NCBI GenBank assembly: GCA_046349955.1
Contig: JAXMBI010000007.1
Span: 62,001 to 126,000, forward strand
Direction: 5' to 3'
DNA: 64,000 nt
Source: JBGAPH01 sp046349955
Lineage (GTDB): Bacteria; Planctomycetota; Planctomycetia; Pirellulales; JBGAPH01
How positions within the stretch are numbered: the first letter of the stretch is position 1; the number at the start of each line of letters is the position of its first letter. The position numbers were made by a program, and so were the translations under genes. Positions 26,219 to 34,419 of this stretch are shown one piece after another. The notes under the pieces were generated by a model. The model did no database searches, was not told the origin of the DNA, and saw nothing but the letters and a program-made list of their open reading frames with translations.

Positions 26219-27424
26219 ATGGACCTGCTCGAACTGACCCGCAGCCTGTTCGTCAAGAACGACTCCAAGATCGTGATGCTGGTGGCCGATGGCCTCGGCG
26301 GCTTACCGCTCGAGCCAGGCGGCAAAACGGAGCTCGAAACGGCGAACACCCCCAACCTCGACGCCTTGGCCAAGCGCGGCGTGCAGGGGCTGAGCATTCC
26401 GGTGCTCCCTGGAATCAGCCCTGGCAGCGGCCCCGGCCACTTGGGACTGTTCGGCTACGATCCGCTCCAGTACCTGATTGGCCGCGGCGCGCTCGAGGCG
26501 ACCGGCATCGGCTTCGAGCTCGGCCCGAACGACGTGGCCATCCGCGGCAACTACTGTACGCTCGACAAGGACGGCAAGATCAGCGACCGCCGCGCGGGCC
26601 GCATCTCGAGCGAAGAGAGCGCGCCGCTGGCGATCAAGCTGCGCGAGGTGAAGATCCCCGGCGTCGAAGTCTTCGTCGAGCCGGTCAAGGAGCACCGCTT
26701 CGTCGTCGTGCTGCGCGGCCCCGGCCTGGGGGGAAATGTTCACGACACCGACCCCCAGCAGACGGGCGTGCCGCCCCTGGCGCCCAAGGCCGGCGACGCG
26801 GCCAGCCAGAAGACGGCCGAAGCGGCGGCCGAGTTTGTCAAGCAGGCCACCAAGTTGCTGGCCGACCAACCCAAGGCCAACGGCCTCACGCTTCGCGGTT
26901 TCTCGGCCAAGCCGGCCCTGCCCACCTATCAAGAAGTCTACGGGCTCAAGGCCGCGGCCATCGCTGTCTACCCGATGTACAAGGGCCTGGCCCGTCTGGT
27001 GGGCATGGACATCGTGGGCCACGCGCACACGCTCGAGGAGCAGATCGCCGAGCTCGAGAAGCAGTGGAAGAACTACGACTTCTTCTTCATCCACTTCAAG
27101 TACACCGACAGCACCGGCGAGGACGGCAACTTCGCCGCCAAGACGAAGCGCAACGAAGAGGTCGACGCCATCATCCCGCGGATCATGAAGCTCGATCCCA
27201 CGGTCCTGATCGTTACGGGCGACCACAGCACGCCGGCCAAGCTCAAGAGCCACTCTTGGCACCCGGTGCCGACGTTGCTCGTGGCCGACGCCTGCCGCTT
27301 CGACAACCGCCCGGCCTTCAACGAAACGGAAGCCCGCCAAGGGGGCCTGGGGCAATTCGAGGCCAAGCACCTGATGACCCTCGCCCTGGCCCACGCCAAC
27401 CGGCTGGGCAAGTACGGCGCGTAA
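26219..27424 (+). CDS. apgM: Archaeal-type cofactor-independent phosphoglycerate mutase
   Basis: A 401-residue metal-dependent phosphoglycerate mutase (3-PG to 2-PG in glycolysis). Seen: VMLVADGLGG with the first metal Asp, ANTPNLD, the catalytic serine block ISPGSGPGHLGLFGYDP, HFKYTDSTGEDG, and VTGDHSTPAKLKSHSW with metal ligands. Length and motif order match the alkaline-phosphatase-superfamily apgM group, not the larger bacterial GpmI. Start at 26219 is the ATG that begins the domain; the frame is open far upstream only by chance. Confidence 0.93.
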   Translation: MDLLELTRSLFVKNDSKIVMLVADGLGGLPLEPGGKTELETANTPNLDALAKRGVQGLSIPVLPGISPGSGPGHLGLFGYDPLQYLIGRGALEATGIGFELGPNDVAIRGNYCTLDKDGKISDRRAGRISSEESAPLAIKLREVKIPGVEVFVEPVKEHRFVVVLRGPGLGGNVHDTDPQQTGVPPLAPKAGDAASQKTAEAAAEFVKQATKLLADQPKANGLTLRGFSAKPALPTYQEVYGLKAAAIAVYPMYKGLARLVGMDIVGHAHTLEEQIAELEKQWKNYDFFFIHFKYTDSTGEDGNFAAKTKRNEEVDAIIPRIMKLDPTVLIVTGDHSTPAKLKSHSWHPVPTLLVADACRFDNRPAFNETEARQGGLGQFEAKHLMTLALAHANRLGKYGA

Positions 27425-27437
27425 CCACGGGATTTTT

Positions 27438-27567
27438 TTACCGCGGAGGACACTAAGGACGCAGAGAGTACGAGAGAGATTTGCTTTCCGACCTCTGCGC
27501 CCCTCTGTGTCCTCTGCGGTAGATCCTTCCTTCGTTCCTCTCTGTGTCTCCGTGCCTCCGTGGTGGA
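27438..27567. repeat. Dispersed palindromic repeat upstream of the NagB-like gene
   Basis: The left arm TTACCGCGGAGGACACTAAG with GACGCAGAG (27438-27466) pairs with CTCTGCG and GTCCTCTGCGGTA (27493-27521). A related CTCTGTGTCTCCGTGCC stretch follows to 27567. This is another repeat family of the kind seen at 2602-2671. Confidence 0.72.
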
Positions 27568-27586
27568 TTGAATCGAAGGGTTTGTG

Positions 27587-28513
27587 ATGCGTTCGTTGAG
27601 TAAGGTGGCGCCGCAGTGGTGGGACTATACGACGCTGGATCGCGAGATCCTCGACGACGCGGCGCGGCTCACCGCCGACGACTTGCTGGGCCTCTCGCGC
27701 CCCGGCTTCGCCGTGAAGTTCTACGACACGCTCGAGGACTTCTACCTCGCTGAGGCCCTCGAATACATCACCGCCTGGCGGCAAGCGACGCCCCAGCGGC
27801 CGGCCGGCATCTGCGGGCCCATTGGTCCGACCGAGCAGCTTCCGCTGGTGGCCCGGCTCGTCAACGAGCTCGAGATTGATCTGAGGCACGCGCACTTCTG
27901 GGGCATGGACGAGTGGGCGGTCGACGGCCGCGAAGTCCCCTTCGATTTCCCGCTCGGCTTCGCTAAGGCCGACATGGAGCTCTGCTTCGACCGCATCCGA
28001 CCTGACCTACGGATGCCGAAGGGGAACCTGCACTTTCCGGCGGCCGATGCCCGCGAGTACATCGCGAGTTGGGATCGCGCTCGCTGCGTGGTCATGCAAG
28101 GGGGCCAAGGCGAAGTGAAGCACTGGGCCTTCAACGATCCGCCGCGCCGCGAGCCCCCGTACGACCGCGAGCCCCCCCCGCCGGCCGAGTACCGCAAGCT
28201 CACCACGCGACTGGTTGAGTTGCACCCGATGACGCTGATTCAGAACGCCCGCACCTCGGGCGGCGGGGTGGTCACGAACGTGCCGACGCAGGCGATCAGC
28301 GTCGGGCCGGCCGAAACCTGGAAGGCCGAGAAGGTCTCGATCTGGCACGCCGGCGCCCACGACAACCCGTTCGGGCAACGGCTGACGACGCTGATGATCT
28401 CGAAGCGGCTGCCCGACACGGCCGTGCCGATGTCGCTCTTGGCGGATCACCCCAACGTGCAATTCAACTTCTACCGCGGCGGCATCGGCCAGTGCACTAC
28501 GGAGATGCATTGA
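27587..28513 (+). CDS. Glucosamine-6-phosphate deaminase-like (NagB/RpiA superfamily) protein
   Basis: A 308-residue soluble protein. Seen: PAGICGPIGPTEQLP (phosphate-binding loop), HFWGMDEWAV in place of the family FxxDEY block, the MQGGQGEVKHWAFNDPP loop that aligns with the GxGxDGHIAFNEP catalytic region, and VSIWHAGAHDNPFG near the end. Active-site details differ from classical NagB, so the substrate may be another amino sugar or a sugar phosphate. ATG 27587 is preferred over the GTG three bases earlier. Not linked to other amino-sugar genes here. Confidence 0.8.
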   Translation: MRSLSKVAPQWWDYTTLDREILDDAARLTADDLLGLSRPGFAVKFYDTLEDFYLAEALEYITAWRQATPQRPAGICGPIGPTEQLPLVARLVNELEIDLRHAHFWGMDEWAVDGREVPFDFPLGFAKADMELCFDRIRPDLRMPKGNLHFPAADAREYIASWDRARCVVMQGGQGEVKHWAFNDPPRREPPYDREPPPPAEYRKLTTRLVELHPMTLIQNARTSGGGVVTNVPTQAISVGPAETWKAEKVSIWHAGAHDNPFGQRLTTLMISKRLPDTAVPMSLLADHPNVQFNFYRGGIGQCTTEMH

Positions 28514-28514
28514 G

Positions 28515-28609
28515 TAGCCGGTGGCCAGTAGCTGGCAGCTAGTGGCCAAACCGGCGGACCGATCTTTACTCTCTGGCTACCAGCCACTGGCTACCAGCTA
28601 CCAGCTACC
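28515..28609. repeat. Palindromic repeat upstream of carbonic anhydrase
   Basis: The left part TAGCCGGTGGCCAGTAGCTG and the right part CTGGCTACCAGCCACTGG followed by three CTACCAG-type units are roughly complementary, and the right part is a short tandem of CTACCAGC. It abuts the ATG of the next gene, so it may affect its leader. Confidence 0.65.
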
Positions 28610-29461
28610 ATGTTCGACGTCATCTATCGTTTCGATCCCGACTATCGTGAGGAGCCGCATGGGCCGCCGACGCCGGCGGCGGCGCGGGAGCGGCTGATCG
28701 CCGGCAACCGCGAGTTCGCCGCCTTCGGCACGCCGAAGGACTCCGGCCAGCCGCACGTCGTGCCCTTCGATCTGCGTGACATTGGCGTGGCCGATCAGCC
28801 GGGCCAGGCGCCGCGGCAGCAGCCCTTCGCGGTGGTGCTCGGCTGCTCCGATGCCCGCGTGCCGACGGAGATGATCTTCAACCAGGGGTGCAACGACCTG
28901 TTCGTGGTCCGCGCCGCCGGCAACATCCTGGACCTGGGCGGGCTCGGCAGCATCGACTACGCCACCACGCAGATGCGCGAGGCGGTCAAGCTCGTGGTCG
29001 TGCTTGGGCATAGCCAGTGCGGCGCGGTGTCGGCCGCGGTCGACGCCTTTCTCGATCCCAAGAAGTACCTGTCGCTCGCCCTCAGCCATGCGCTGCGGTC
29101 GATCGTCGACCGCCTGTTCATCGCCGTGCAGGCGTCGGCCAAGGCGCTCGAGTCGGCCTACGGCGACGGCATTTGGTACGAAGCGGGCCTGCGCCCCGCG
29201 CTGATCGAAGCGGCCGTGGTGATGAACGCGGCGCTAGCGGCCTACACGCTGCAGAAGGAGCTGAGCGACCGCCGGCCCGAGGAGTGCCAGGTGGTGTACG
29301 GCGTGTATGATCTCGCCACCCGGCAGGTCGGCGTGCCGCTGGCGGCCGCCCCGCAGATCGACCTCTGCACTCCGCCGGCCGGCGAGCAGGAGTTCAGCCA
29401 GTTCGCCGCCAAACTGGCCCAGGCGCCCCTGATCCGCCTTTTGCTGCAGGCCAAGAGCTGA
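28610..29461 (+). CDS. Beta-class carbonic anhydrase
   Basis: A 283-residue zinc enzyme interconverting CO2 and bicarbonate. Seen: GNREFAAF near residue 33, zinc and catalytic residues in CSDARVP (C79, D81, R83), RAAGN and GSIDYA, and HSQCG (H134, C137). It is longer than the usual 200-230 residues because of N-terminal and C-terminal extensions and a helical insertion (about 145-200). It is cytoplasmic, with no signal peptide. A palindromic repeat ends at its start codon. Confidence 0.93.
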   Translation: MFDVIYRFDPDYREEPHGPPTPAAARERLIAGNREFAAFGTPKDSGQPHVVPFDLRDIGVADQPGQAPRQQPFAVVLGCSDARVPTEMIFNQGCNDLFVVRAAGNILDLGGLGSIDYATTQMREAVKLVVVLGHSQCGAVSAAVDAFLDPKKYLSLALSHALRSIVDRLFIAVQASAKALESAYGDGIWYEAGLRPALIEAAVVMNAALAAYTLQKELSDRRPEECQVVYGVYDLATRQVGVPLAAAPQIDLCTPPAGEQEFSQFAAKLAQAPLIRLLLQAKS

Positions 29462-29481
29462 GCGGGTACAGCGCAGCGGGC

Positions 29482-29739
29482 CTATTTCCGCCGCTGTTTA
29501 AGCGCGTAGCGCACGAACGACAGCAACCCGGCGAAGCGGTAGCTCGGATCGACGTAGTGCTCGATCACGTAGAACGCAAAGTAATAGAAGCGGCAGAAGG
29601 CCCAGATGGCAAGGCACAGTAGCAAGCCCACCTTGAGGCTGGGGGCGAACATCAGGAGCAGCGCCGAGGCAAACAGCCCCAGGAACAGGAAGAGAAAGCC
29701 CTTGATCCAGATGAGTCTTGGACTCTTGAGATCCGCCAT
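29482..29739 (-). CDS. Small two-helix membrane protein
   Basis: An 85-residue protein: MADLKSPRL start, helix about 10-30 (GFLFLFLGLFASALLLMF), helix about 36-57, then a basic tail. YFAFYVIEHYVDPSYRFAGL looks conserved in planctomycetes (recalled). Function unknown; it is convergent with carbonic anhydrase and shares the strand of the PEP-CTERM trio upstream. Confidence 0.65.
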   Translation of the reverse strand: MADLKSPRLIWIKGFLFLFLGLFASALLLMFAPSLKVGLLLCLAIWAFCRFYYFAFYVIEHYVDPSYRFAGLLSFVRYALKQRRK

Positions 29740-29772
29740 GGTTGCCTTTGGCCGTGGCCCGAGCTGCCCGCG

Positions 29773-30321
29773 CTATGTTCGCCGTTCCGACCTTACGCGA
29801 CTTCTCCGGAAGGCCAGCAACCCCAGACCGGCCAGGCCGGCAAGTAGAAAGGAGGAGGGCTCGGGGACCCCGCCGACGATGTCAGCGCCGAGATCATCCC
29901 AGCCCGGACCGTGGAAGTAAAAGTCGGCGGTGCTGTCAGGATCGTTGAGGTCCAGAAACGGCTTGCCGATCGCGAATTTGGCGCCGGCCTGCAAGGTGGC
30001 GACGCCGCCAAGGTTCAACTCTGCCAAGTTGCCTACGTTCGGGTTCGCCTCACCGAAGGTCAGTGCGCCGGCGCCTAAAGCTCCAATCACTTCCGATTGC
30101 TGTCCCGCCGCAACGTAATCGGCGACGCTGTTCCAGCCTGCGGGATCGAGCCGGTTCGTCTCGGACGTGATCTGATAGCGATCGAACGAAATAGGCAATG
30201 CGGTTGTGTTCTGGAGGTACGCGGAGCCGTCCGGGTCGACCCAAATCTGCAATGCGGACGCCAAGGCTGTTTCCCCCACGCTCATCGCGATAGCCGCCGC
30301 CAACAAGGCTCGGCTGATCAT
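29773..30321 (-). CDS. PEP-CTERM protein, paralogue 3 of a tandem trio
   Basis: A 182-residue secreted protein: signal peptide (about 1-21), a beta-rich domain starting LQIWVDPDGSAYLQNTT, with LTFGEANP and LAELNLGG, and a C-terminal VPEPSSFLLAGLAGLGLL plus RR anchor. It shares about half its residues with the two upstream paralogues. The domain recalls the planctomycete surface domain with a GYxI turn (ISFDRYQITSE). All three starts share an upstream GGTGCGA just before the ATG. Confidence 0.82.
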   Translation of the reverse strand: MISRALLAAAIAMSVGETALASALQIWVDPDGSAYLQNTTALPISFDRYQITSETNRLDPAGWNSVADYVAAGQQSEVIGALGAGALTFGEANPNVGNLAELNLGGVATLQAGAKFAIGKPFLDLNDPDSTADFYFHGPGWDDLGADIVGGVPEPSSFLLAGLAGLGLLAFRRSRVRSERRT

Positions 30322-30375
30322 CTTCGCACCATAGTGTCAATGACGCCCCGTGCCCTGCCCGATTGTCGCCTGTCG

Positions 30376-30942
30376 CTACAACGGCCGCCACGAATTGGCT
30401 GCCTTGCCAGCCTTGCGCCGCGCGACTGCCAGCAACCCCGGCCCGGCGAGGGCGGCGAGCACAAAGGTGGTGGGCTCCGGAATCCGCGGGATGAAGATTG
30501 GATTCTGGGGCGGTCCGTCGGGGCCTGTGCCGCTTTTGAAGAAGAAGTCAACGAAATACCCGCCGTCGCCAAACGGCTTCCCCAAGTAGAACTTCTGTCC
30601 CGCCTGGAGTGTTCCAGCCCCACCCAGATTCAATTCCGCCAAGTTCCCCGGCCCAGGGTTGGCTTCGCCGAAGGTAAGCGCTCCGGCGCCGAGTTGGCTC
30701 AGCACCTCGCTGATCTGGCCGCCAGCGACGTAGTCGGCGATGCTCTTCCAGCCGACAGGATCGAGCTGATTGGTAAGGCAGGCAATCTGGTAGCCATCGA
30801 ACGAAACTGGGCTCGCCGTCGTGTTGACCAAATAGGCGGTGAGGTCAGGGTCGAAAGCCAACTGCACACCTTGTGCAGGCGCGCTTCGTCCCGCCCCAAA
30901 CAAGAACAAAACCGCCATCGCCAACAGCGCTCGTCTGATCAT
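30376..30942 (-). CDS. PEP-CTERM protein, paralogue 2 of a tandem trio
   Basis: A 188-residue secreted protein with signal peptide (about 1-24), the domain VQLAFDPDLTAYLVNTT through LAELNLGG, and the anchor IPEPTTFVLAALAGPGLL ending in a basic tail. A strong ribosome site GGGAGG precedes the ATG. It is the middle copy of the tandem set; the Asp/Gly pattern of the first 30 mature residues is conserved in all. Confidence 0.83.
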   Translation of the reverse strand: MIRRALLAMAVLFLFGAGRSAPAQGVQLAFDPDLTAYLVNTTASPVSFDGYQIACLTNQLDPVGWKSIADYVAGGQISEVLSQLGAGALTFGEANPGPGNLAELNLGGAGTLQAGQKFYLGKPFGDGGYFVDFFFKSGTGPDGPPQNPIFIPRIPEPTTFVLAALAGPGLLAVARRKAGKAANSWRPL

Positions 30943-30993
30943 TGTCGCACCTCCCGCACCATGTACCGTACCCGCTTCAATGTTCGCCCGTAG

Positions 30994-31557
30994 TTAAGAC
31001 GCCCACAACGATCTTGCCGCCCCACCAGCCTTGCGCCACCGCACCGCCCGCAGCCCCAGCCCGGCCAAGGCGGCGAGCAGGAAGGTGGAGGGCTCGGGGA
31101 TGCAGGGTGGATCGCCCTGGATAGAGTTCGTTTGGCCGCCCAACTTGTAGAAGAAATGGATGTCGCAGATGGATGATCCCGCCAGGAGCGGCTTGCCAAT
31201 GGCGAACTTAGCGCCGGCCTGCAGCGTGCCAACGCCGCCCAAGTTCAACTCGGCCAAGTTGCCAGCGCCCGGGTTCGCTTCACCGAAGGTGAGGCCGCCC
31301 GCGCCGAGCGCGGCGATCACCTCGCTGAACTGTCCCCCGGCGACATAATCGGCGATGCTCTTCCAACCCACCGGGTCGAGCAGGTCGCGCTCCGACGCGA
31401 TTTGATAGCCGTCGAAGGAGATCGGCGCGCCCGTTGTATTGTGGAGATAAACTGTTCCGTCAGGGTCCTGCCAAAGCTCCAGCGGGGTCGCCGCCGACGC
31501 CGTCTTAGTCAGACCGATTGCGATGCAGATTGCCGCCAACAATATTCGCCTGATCAT
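30994..31557 (-). CDS. PEP-CTERM protein, paralogue 1 of a tandem trio
   Basis: A 187-residue secreted protein: signal peptide starting MIRRILLAAICIAIG, mature domain LELWQDPDGTVYLHNTT through LAELNLGG, and IPEPSTFLLAALAGLGLR anchor. Start at 31557 follows GAGGG about 8 bases upstream; the frame is open further but without a signal peptide. It is the first gene of the set and lies just downstream of the second MITE-like element. Confidence 0.83.
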   Translation of the reverse strand: MIRRILLAAICIAIGLTKTASAATPLELWQDPDGTVYLHNTTGAPISFDGYQIASERDLLDPVGWKSIADYVAGGQFSEVIAALGAGGLTFGEANPGAGNLAELNLGGVGTLQAGAKFAIGKPLLAGSSICDIHFFYKLGGQTNSIQGDPPCIPEPSTFLLAALAGLGLRAVRWRKAGGAARSLWAS

Positions 31558-31701
31558 CGTCGCACCCTCTTCAGAAGCCGCATGAGGTGTCTTGCCGGGA
31601 AGCATTATGTGCCCGGCACGCCCCAGCCGCAACGAAATGGCGCGGAGTGCGGAAAACCCTAGGCAGTCTCACGTTTGGAGTTCGGGGGTGACCCGATCGG
31701 T

Positions 31702-31836
31702 ACTAGCCCGCAGCGCGAGCAAGGAGGAGCCACGCGCCCATGGCCAGGTAACGCAAACCGCTGCACGCGCCGGGCAGCATTTTCGGCCAACAAGCGCAAC
31801 GGGCGCTCCCGTCCCTTGCTGGCGCTGCGGGCTAGT
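31702..31836. mobile_element. MITE-like palindromic element, copy 2
   Basis: Exactly 135 bp, with 23-bp terminal inverted repeats starting ACTAGCCCGCAGCGC and ending GCGCTGCGGGCTAGT (one mismatch between ends). Read in reverse, its interior aligns with copy 1 at 11742-11876 over GACGGGAGCGC and TTGGCCGAAA. It lacks the outer 12-bp repeat seen around copy 1. Confidence 0.8.
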
Positions 31837-31891
31837 GTTTGAGCGGGCAATCCGAGCCAAGCCGCTGCGCAGTCGTCAGCCGTGTGATAGG

Positions 31892-32182
31892 ATGCCTGGC
31901 ATGAGCCGCTTCCAACCATCGCAGCCAACTCTGATCGCCCTGGCGGCCGTCTTGGCCGTGATCGGGTTGTCGATCCTGCGTTCCGTGGAGCTGCGGCGCA
32001 AAGACGGCACGATCGAGCGGCTCGAATCTCAACTCAGAGCCGCCGACAACCAGGCAGCGCGTTGGAAGGAGCAGTTGCAGCTTATGTCGAAAGCTCACTT
32101 CGATCGCGATCAAGAGCTGATCCGCTTGCGAGGTGAGCTCGACGCGGCGAACGCGGTCCAGAGCGAGGCGCTCGCGCCGTAA
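31892..32182 (+). CDS. Small single-helix protein with coiled coil
   Basis: A 96-residue protein: membrane helix about 11-28 (LIALAAVLAVIGLSIL), then a charged helical stretch with heptad-like pattern (RKDGTIERLESQLRAAD). Function unknown. ATG 31892 or 31901 could be the start. It is followed seven bases later by the frameshifted small gene, likely one transcript. Confidence 0.55.
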   Translation: MPGMSRFQPSQPTLIALAAVLAVIGLSILRSVELRRKDGTIERLESQLRAADNQAARWKEQLQLMSKAHFDRDQELIRLRGELDAANAVQSEALAP

Positions 32183-32188
32183 TCACAA

Positions 32189-32538
32189 ATGCCCCTTCCG
32201 CGCCGCCTCCGCTCGTTTTTACTTCGCACGCTGCTGGAGCTGATGGGGCTCACTCTGGTTGCGGCTTGGCTCGCAAGTCAGCGGAAAACCGTGCTGGAGC
32301 GGCGAGCTGCCCGCGCTGCTTGGTCAGCGGGGCAGGGCGTGATTGTCCAGGCGGTCGAGCCAGACGGTCCCGGCATCGTGCGGCCGCCTCGAACGACCGT
32401 CCGCCCAAGGTGTCGCGAATTCGCCTGCTGCTGGGAGATCAGGCGGTCGAGCAAATCCTGATCCTGCGCGATATCGCCAACGTCGATCCGGCCGACGCTT
32501 CTCGGCTCTTCCCAGAGGCGAAGGTCTCCGCGCAATAG
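32189..32538 (+). pseudogene. Frameshifted small membrane protein
   Basis: Frame 1 from ATG 32189 gives FLLRTLLELMGLTLVAAWLA (membrane helix) and runs to about 32400. The second half, VSRIRLLLGDQAVEQI and ADASRLFPEA, continues in another frame to a TAG at 32538. This two-part pattern is familiar from intact planctomycete proteins of about 110 residues (recalled), so one indel near 32395-32405 has broken it. Confidence 0.6.
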
Positions 32539-32580
32539 TGCTGGCGCCCAATGGTCCCGCACGGAATCCGGCACAAGCAA

Positions 32581-33159
32581 CTACCTGCCCGGATCGAACG
32601 GCAACGCCGACTTGTGAACGCACAGACGCAGCTTGCCGTCCTCACAGCGCCGGAAGACGAACGTCTTGTCGACCATCACCTCTTCGCCCTTGCTGTTGGT
32701 CAGATAGACGTTGCCCATGGTAATGGCGATGTCGCCGTGGATCTGGATGCCGTTGTCGGCGGCGTTGTTGTCGTAGCTCACTTCGACCCAGTGCTTGAGG
32801 GCGAAGCCGGTATCTTCGGGGTACGCATCGTTGCCGCCGACGAAGTAGGCGAGCGCCCCTTCCTTGGTGGGCCGGAAAGTGTTGTCGCCGGAGGCCAACG
32901 TCGGCTTGAAGAAGACCTGACCGTGCTCGTAGTCGTACAGGTCATCGATGAGTTGGCTGGCCGCCGAGCGATAGTCGCCTCCGGCCGCATGCACCTTGCC
33001 AACGCGGACCAGGCCCTCGCACCAGGCGCGCTGGGCGGCGTTCACTTCGGCTTCGGTGATCGGTTTGGCAATCTGCGGCGACGCGGCCTGAGCCCAGCTC
33101 GAGGCTGCGGTCAACAACATCGCGAGAGCAAAAGTACGCGCGGGAATCGAGCTTGGCAT
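32581..33159 (-). CDS. Secreted NTF2/SnoaL-like protein
   Basis: A 192-residue protein with a signal peptide (cleavage near AQA) and a compact alpha-beta domain: EAEVNAAQRAWCEGLV, FKPTLA, FRPTKEGALAYFVGG, HWVEVSY, DIAITMGNVYLTN and LRLCVHKSALPF. The layout matches NTF2-like small domains; homologues are often mislabelled as phosphoribosyl-AMP cyclohydrolase (recalled), for which no motif is seen. GAGGGG lies 7 bases before the ATG at 33159, which decides against the ATG at 33171. Confidence 0.72.
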   Translation of the reverse strand: MPSSIPARTFALAMLLTAASSWAQAASPQIAKPITEAEVNAAQRAWCEGLVRVGKVHAAGGDYRSAASQLIDDLYDYEHGQVFFKPTLASGDNTFRPTKEGALAYFVGGNDAYPEDTGFALKHWVEVSYDNNAADNGIQIHGDIAITMGNVYLTNSKGEEVMVDKTFVFRRCEDGKLRLCVHKSALPFDPGR

Positions 33160-33318
33160 GAGGCCCCTCATTGAGTTCGTGATTGTGCGGGTGGACGACG
33201 AGCTGCGGTCGCGCCGACCGCAATTCTAGGTCGCTGAAAAGACTCTTGCCCGGCCGAGCCTGCAGGTCGCAATGAGGGCAAGAATCCAACCCGAACAGCC
33301 GCTGGAAGGCCAATCGCT

Positions 33319-34356
33319 TTAGGCAACCTGCTGCCGGTGCGCCAGGCGCGCCAACCCCGCCGCGCCGATGAAGCCCGCATCGCCGCCGAGGGAGGCGAAG
33401 TCGACCACGGTCGTCTGGGCCAAGACCGGGAACGTTCGCTTCTTCACTTCTTCGCGCACCCGCTCCAGAAAGCGGCGGCCCAGTGGCGAAGCATGGCCGC
33501 CGAAGGTCATCGCGCCCCCCAGCACCACGCCGTCGGGGTCGATCGTGTGCATGGCGGTCACGATGCCGATGCCCAGGTACATGCCTGTGTCGAGCACGAT
33601 CTCGAGGGCCAGCGGGTCTCCCTGCTCGGCTTCTTGGGCAATCATCAGGGGGGTCAGCTCTTCGCCGCCGTCGATGCGGTGGGCGAGCGAGCTCTTGTGC
33701 CCCGCGGCGAGCGCCTCGTGGGTGCGGCGGACCACCGAGAGGCCGCTGGCGTAGGCTTCGAGATGGCCGCGCTGGCCGCAGCCGCAGAGCCGGGCCTCAT
33801 CGCGGTAGTCGATCACCACGTGGCCGCATTCGGACCCGTGGCTGTGCTCGCCATCGACCGAGAAGTCGCCGATGATGATGCCTCCGCCGATGCCGGTGCC
33901 GAGCGTGAACATCACCATACTGTGAAAGTTGCGGCCGCTCCCCACCCAGAACTCGCCATAGGCCGCCGCGCCGGCGTCGTTGGCGTAGGTCACCGGCAGG
34001 CCCGTATGGTGGCTCACGCGCTCGCGGATCGGAAACATCTTCCAGCCGGGCAGGTTCGGCGGGTCGAGCAGCATGCCGGCCGGAATGTCCATCGTGCCGG
34101 GGGTGCCCAGCCCTACGCGGGCCAGATGCTGCGCTTCGATTCCGGCCTGCCTTGCGGCCTCTTTCACCGCCGCGCCCATCCGCCGGGCTGCGTCTTCGGG
34201 GCCTTGGTCGGTGGCCGTGGGAATCGTCAGCCAGGAGAGAGGCCGGCCGAGATCGTCGACCACGCCGACCTTGATGTTCGTTCCCCCCAGATCGACACCG
34301 CAGTAGAAGGGAGGTTGAGCTTGGGCAAGCGGCAGAAACTGACGGGCACTCGACAT
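33319..34356 (-). CDS. ROK-family sugar kinase (glucokinase-like)
   Basis: A 345-residue kinase. Seen: ATP phosphate-binding DLGGTNIKVGVVD at the N-terminus, GLGTPGTMD, YANDAGAAAYGE, LGTGIGGGIIIG, the substrate/catalytic HGSECGHVVID and the ROK zinc motif CGCGQRGHLEAYASG. It phosphorylates a hexose, most likely glucose. It lies 63 bases downstream of the TPR gene on the same strand, so the two may be co-transcribed. No helix-turn-helix domain, so it is an enzyme, not a ROK repressor. Confidence 0.92.
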   Translation of the reverse strand: MSSARQFLPLAQAQPPFYCGVDLGGTNIKVGVVDDLGRPLSWLTIPTATDQGPEDAARRMGAAVKEAARQAGIEAQHLARVGLGTPGTMDIPAGMLLDPPNLPGWKMFPIRERVSHHTGLPVTYANDAGAAAYGEFWVGSGRNFHSMVMFTLGTGIGGGIIIGDFSVDGEHSHGSECGHVVIDYRDEARLCGCGQRGHLEAYASGLSVVRRTHEALAAGHKSSLAHRIDGGEELTPLMIAQEAEQGDPLALEIVLDTGMYLGIGIVTAMHTIDPDGVVLGGAMTFGGHASPLGRRFLERVREEVKKRTFPVLAQTTVVDFASLGGDAGFIGAAGLARLAHRQQVA

Positions 34357-34419
34357 GAAAACCGCTGGGGCCGCGAAGTTGGCGTGCGTCGATGGCTGAG
34401 AAACCTAGTCGAGCCGAGA

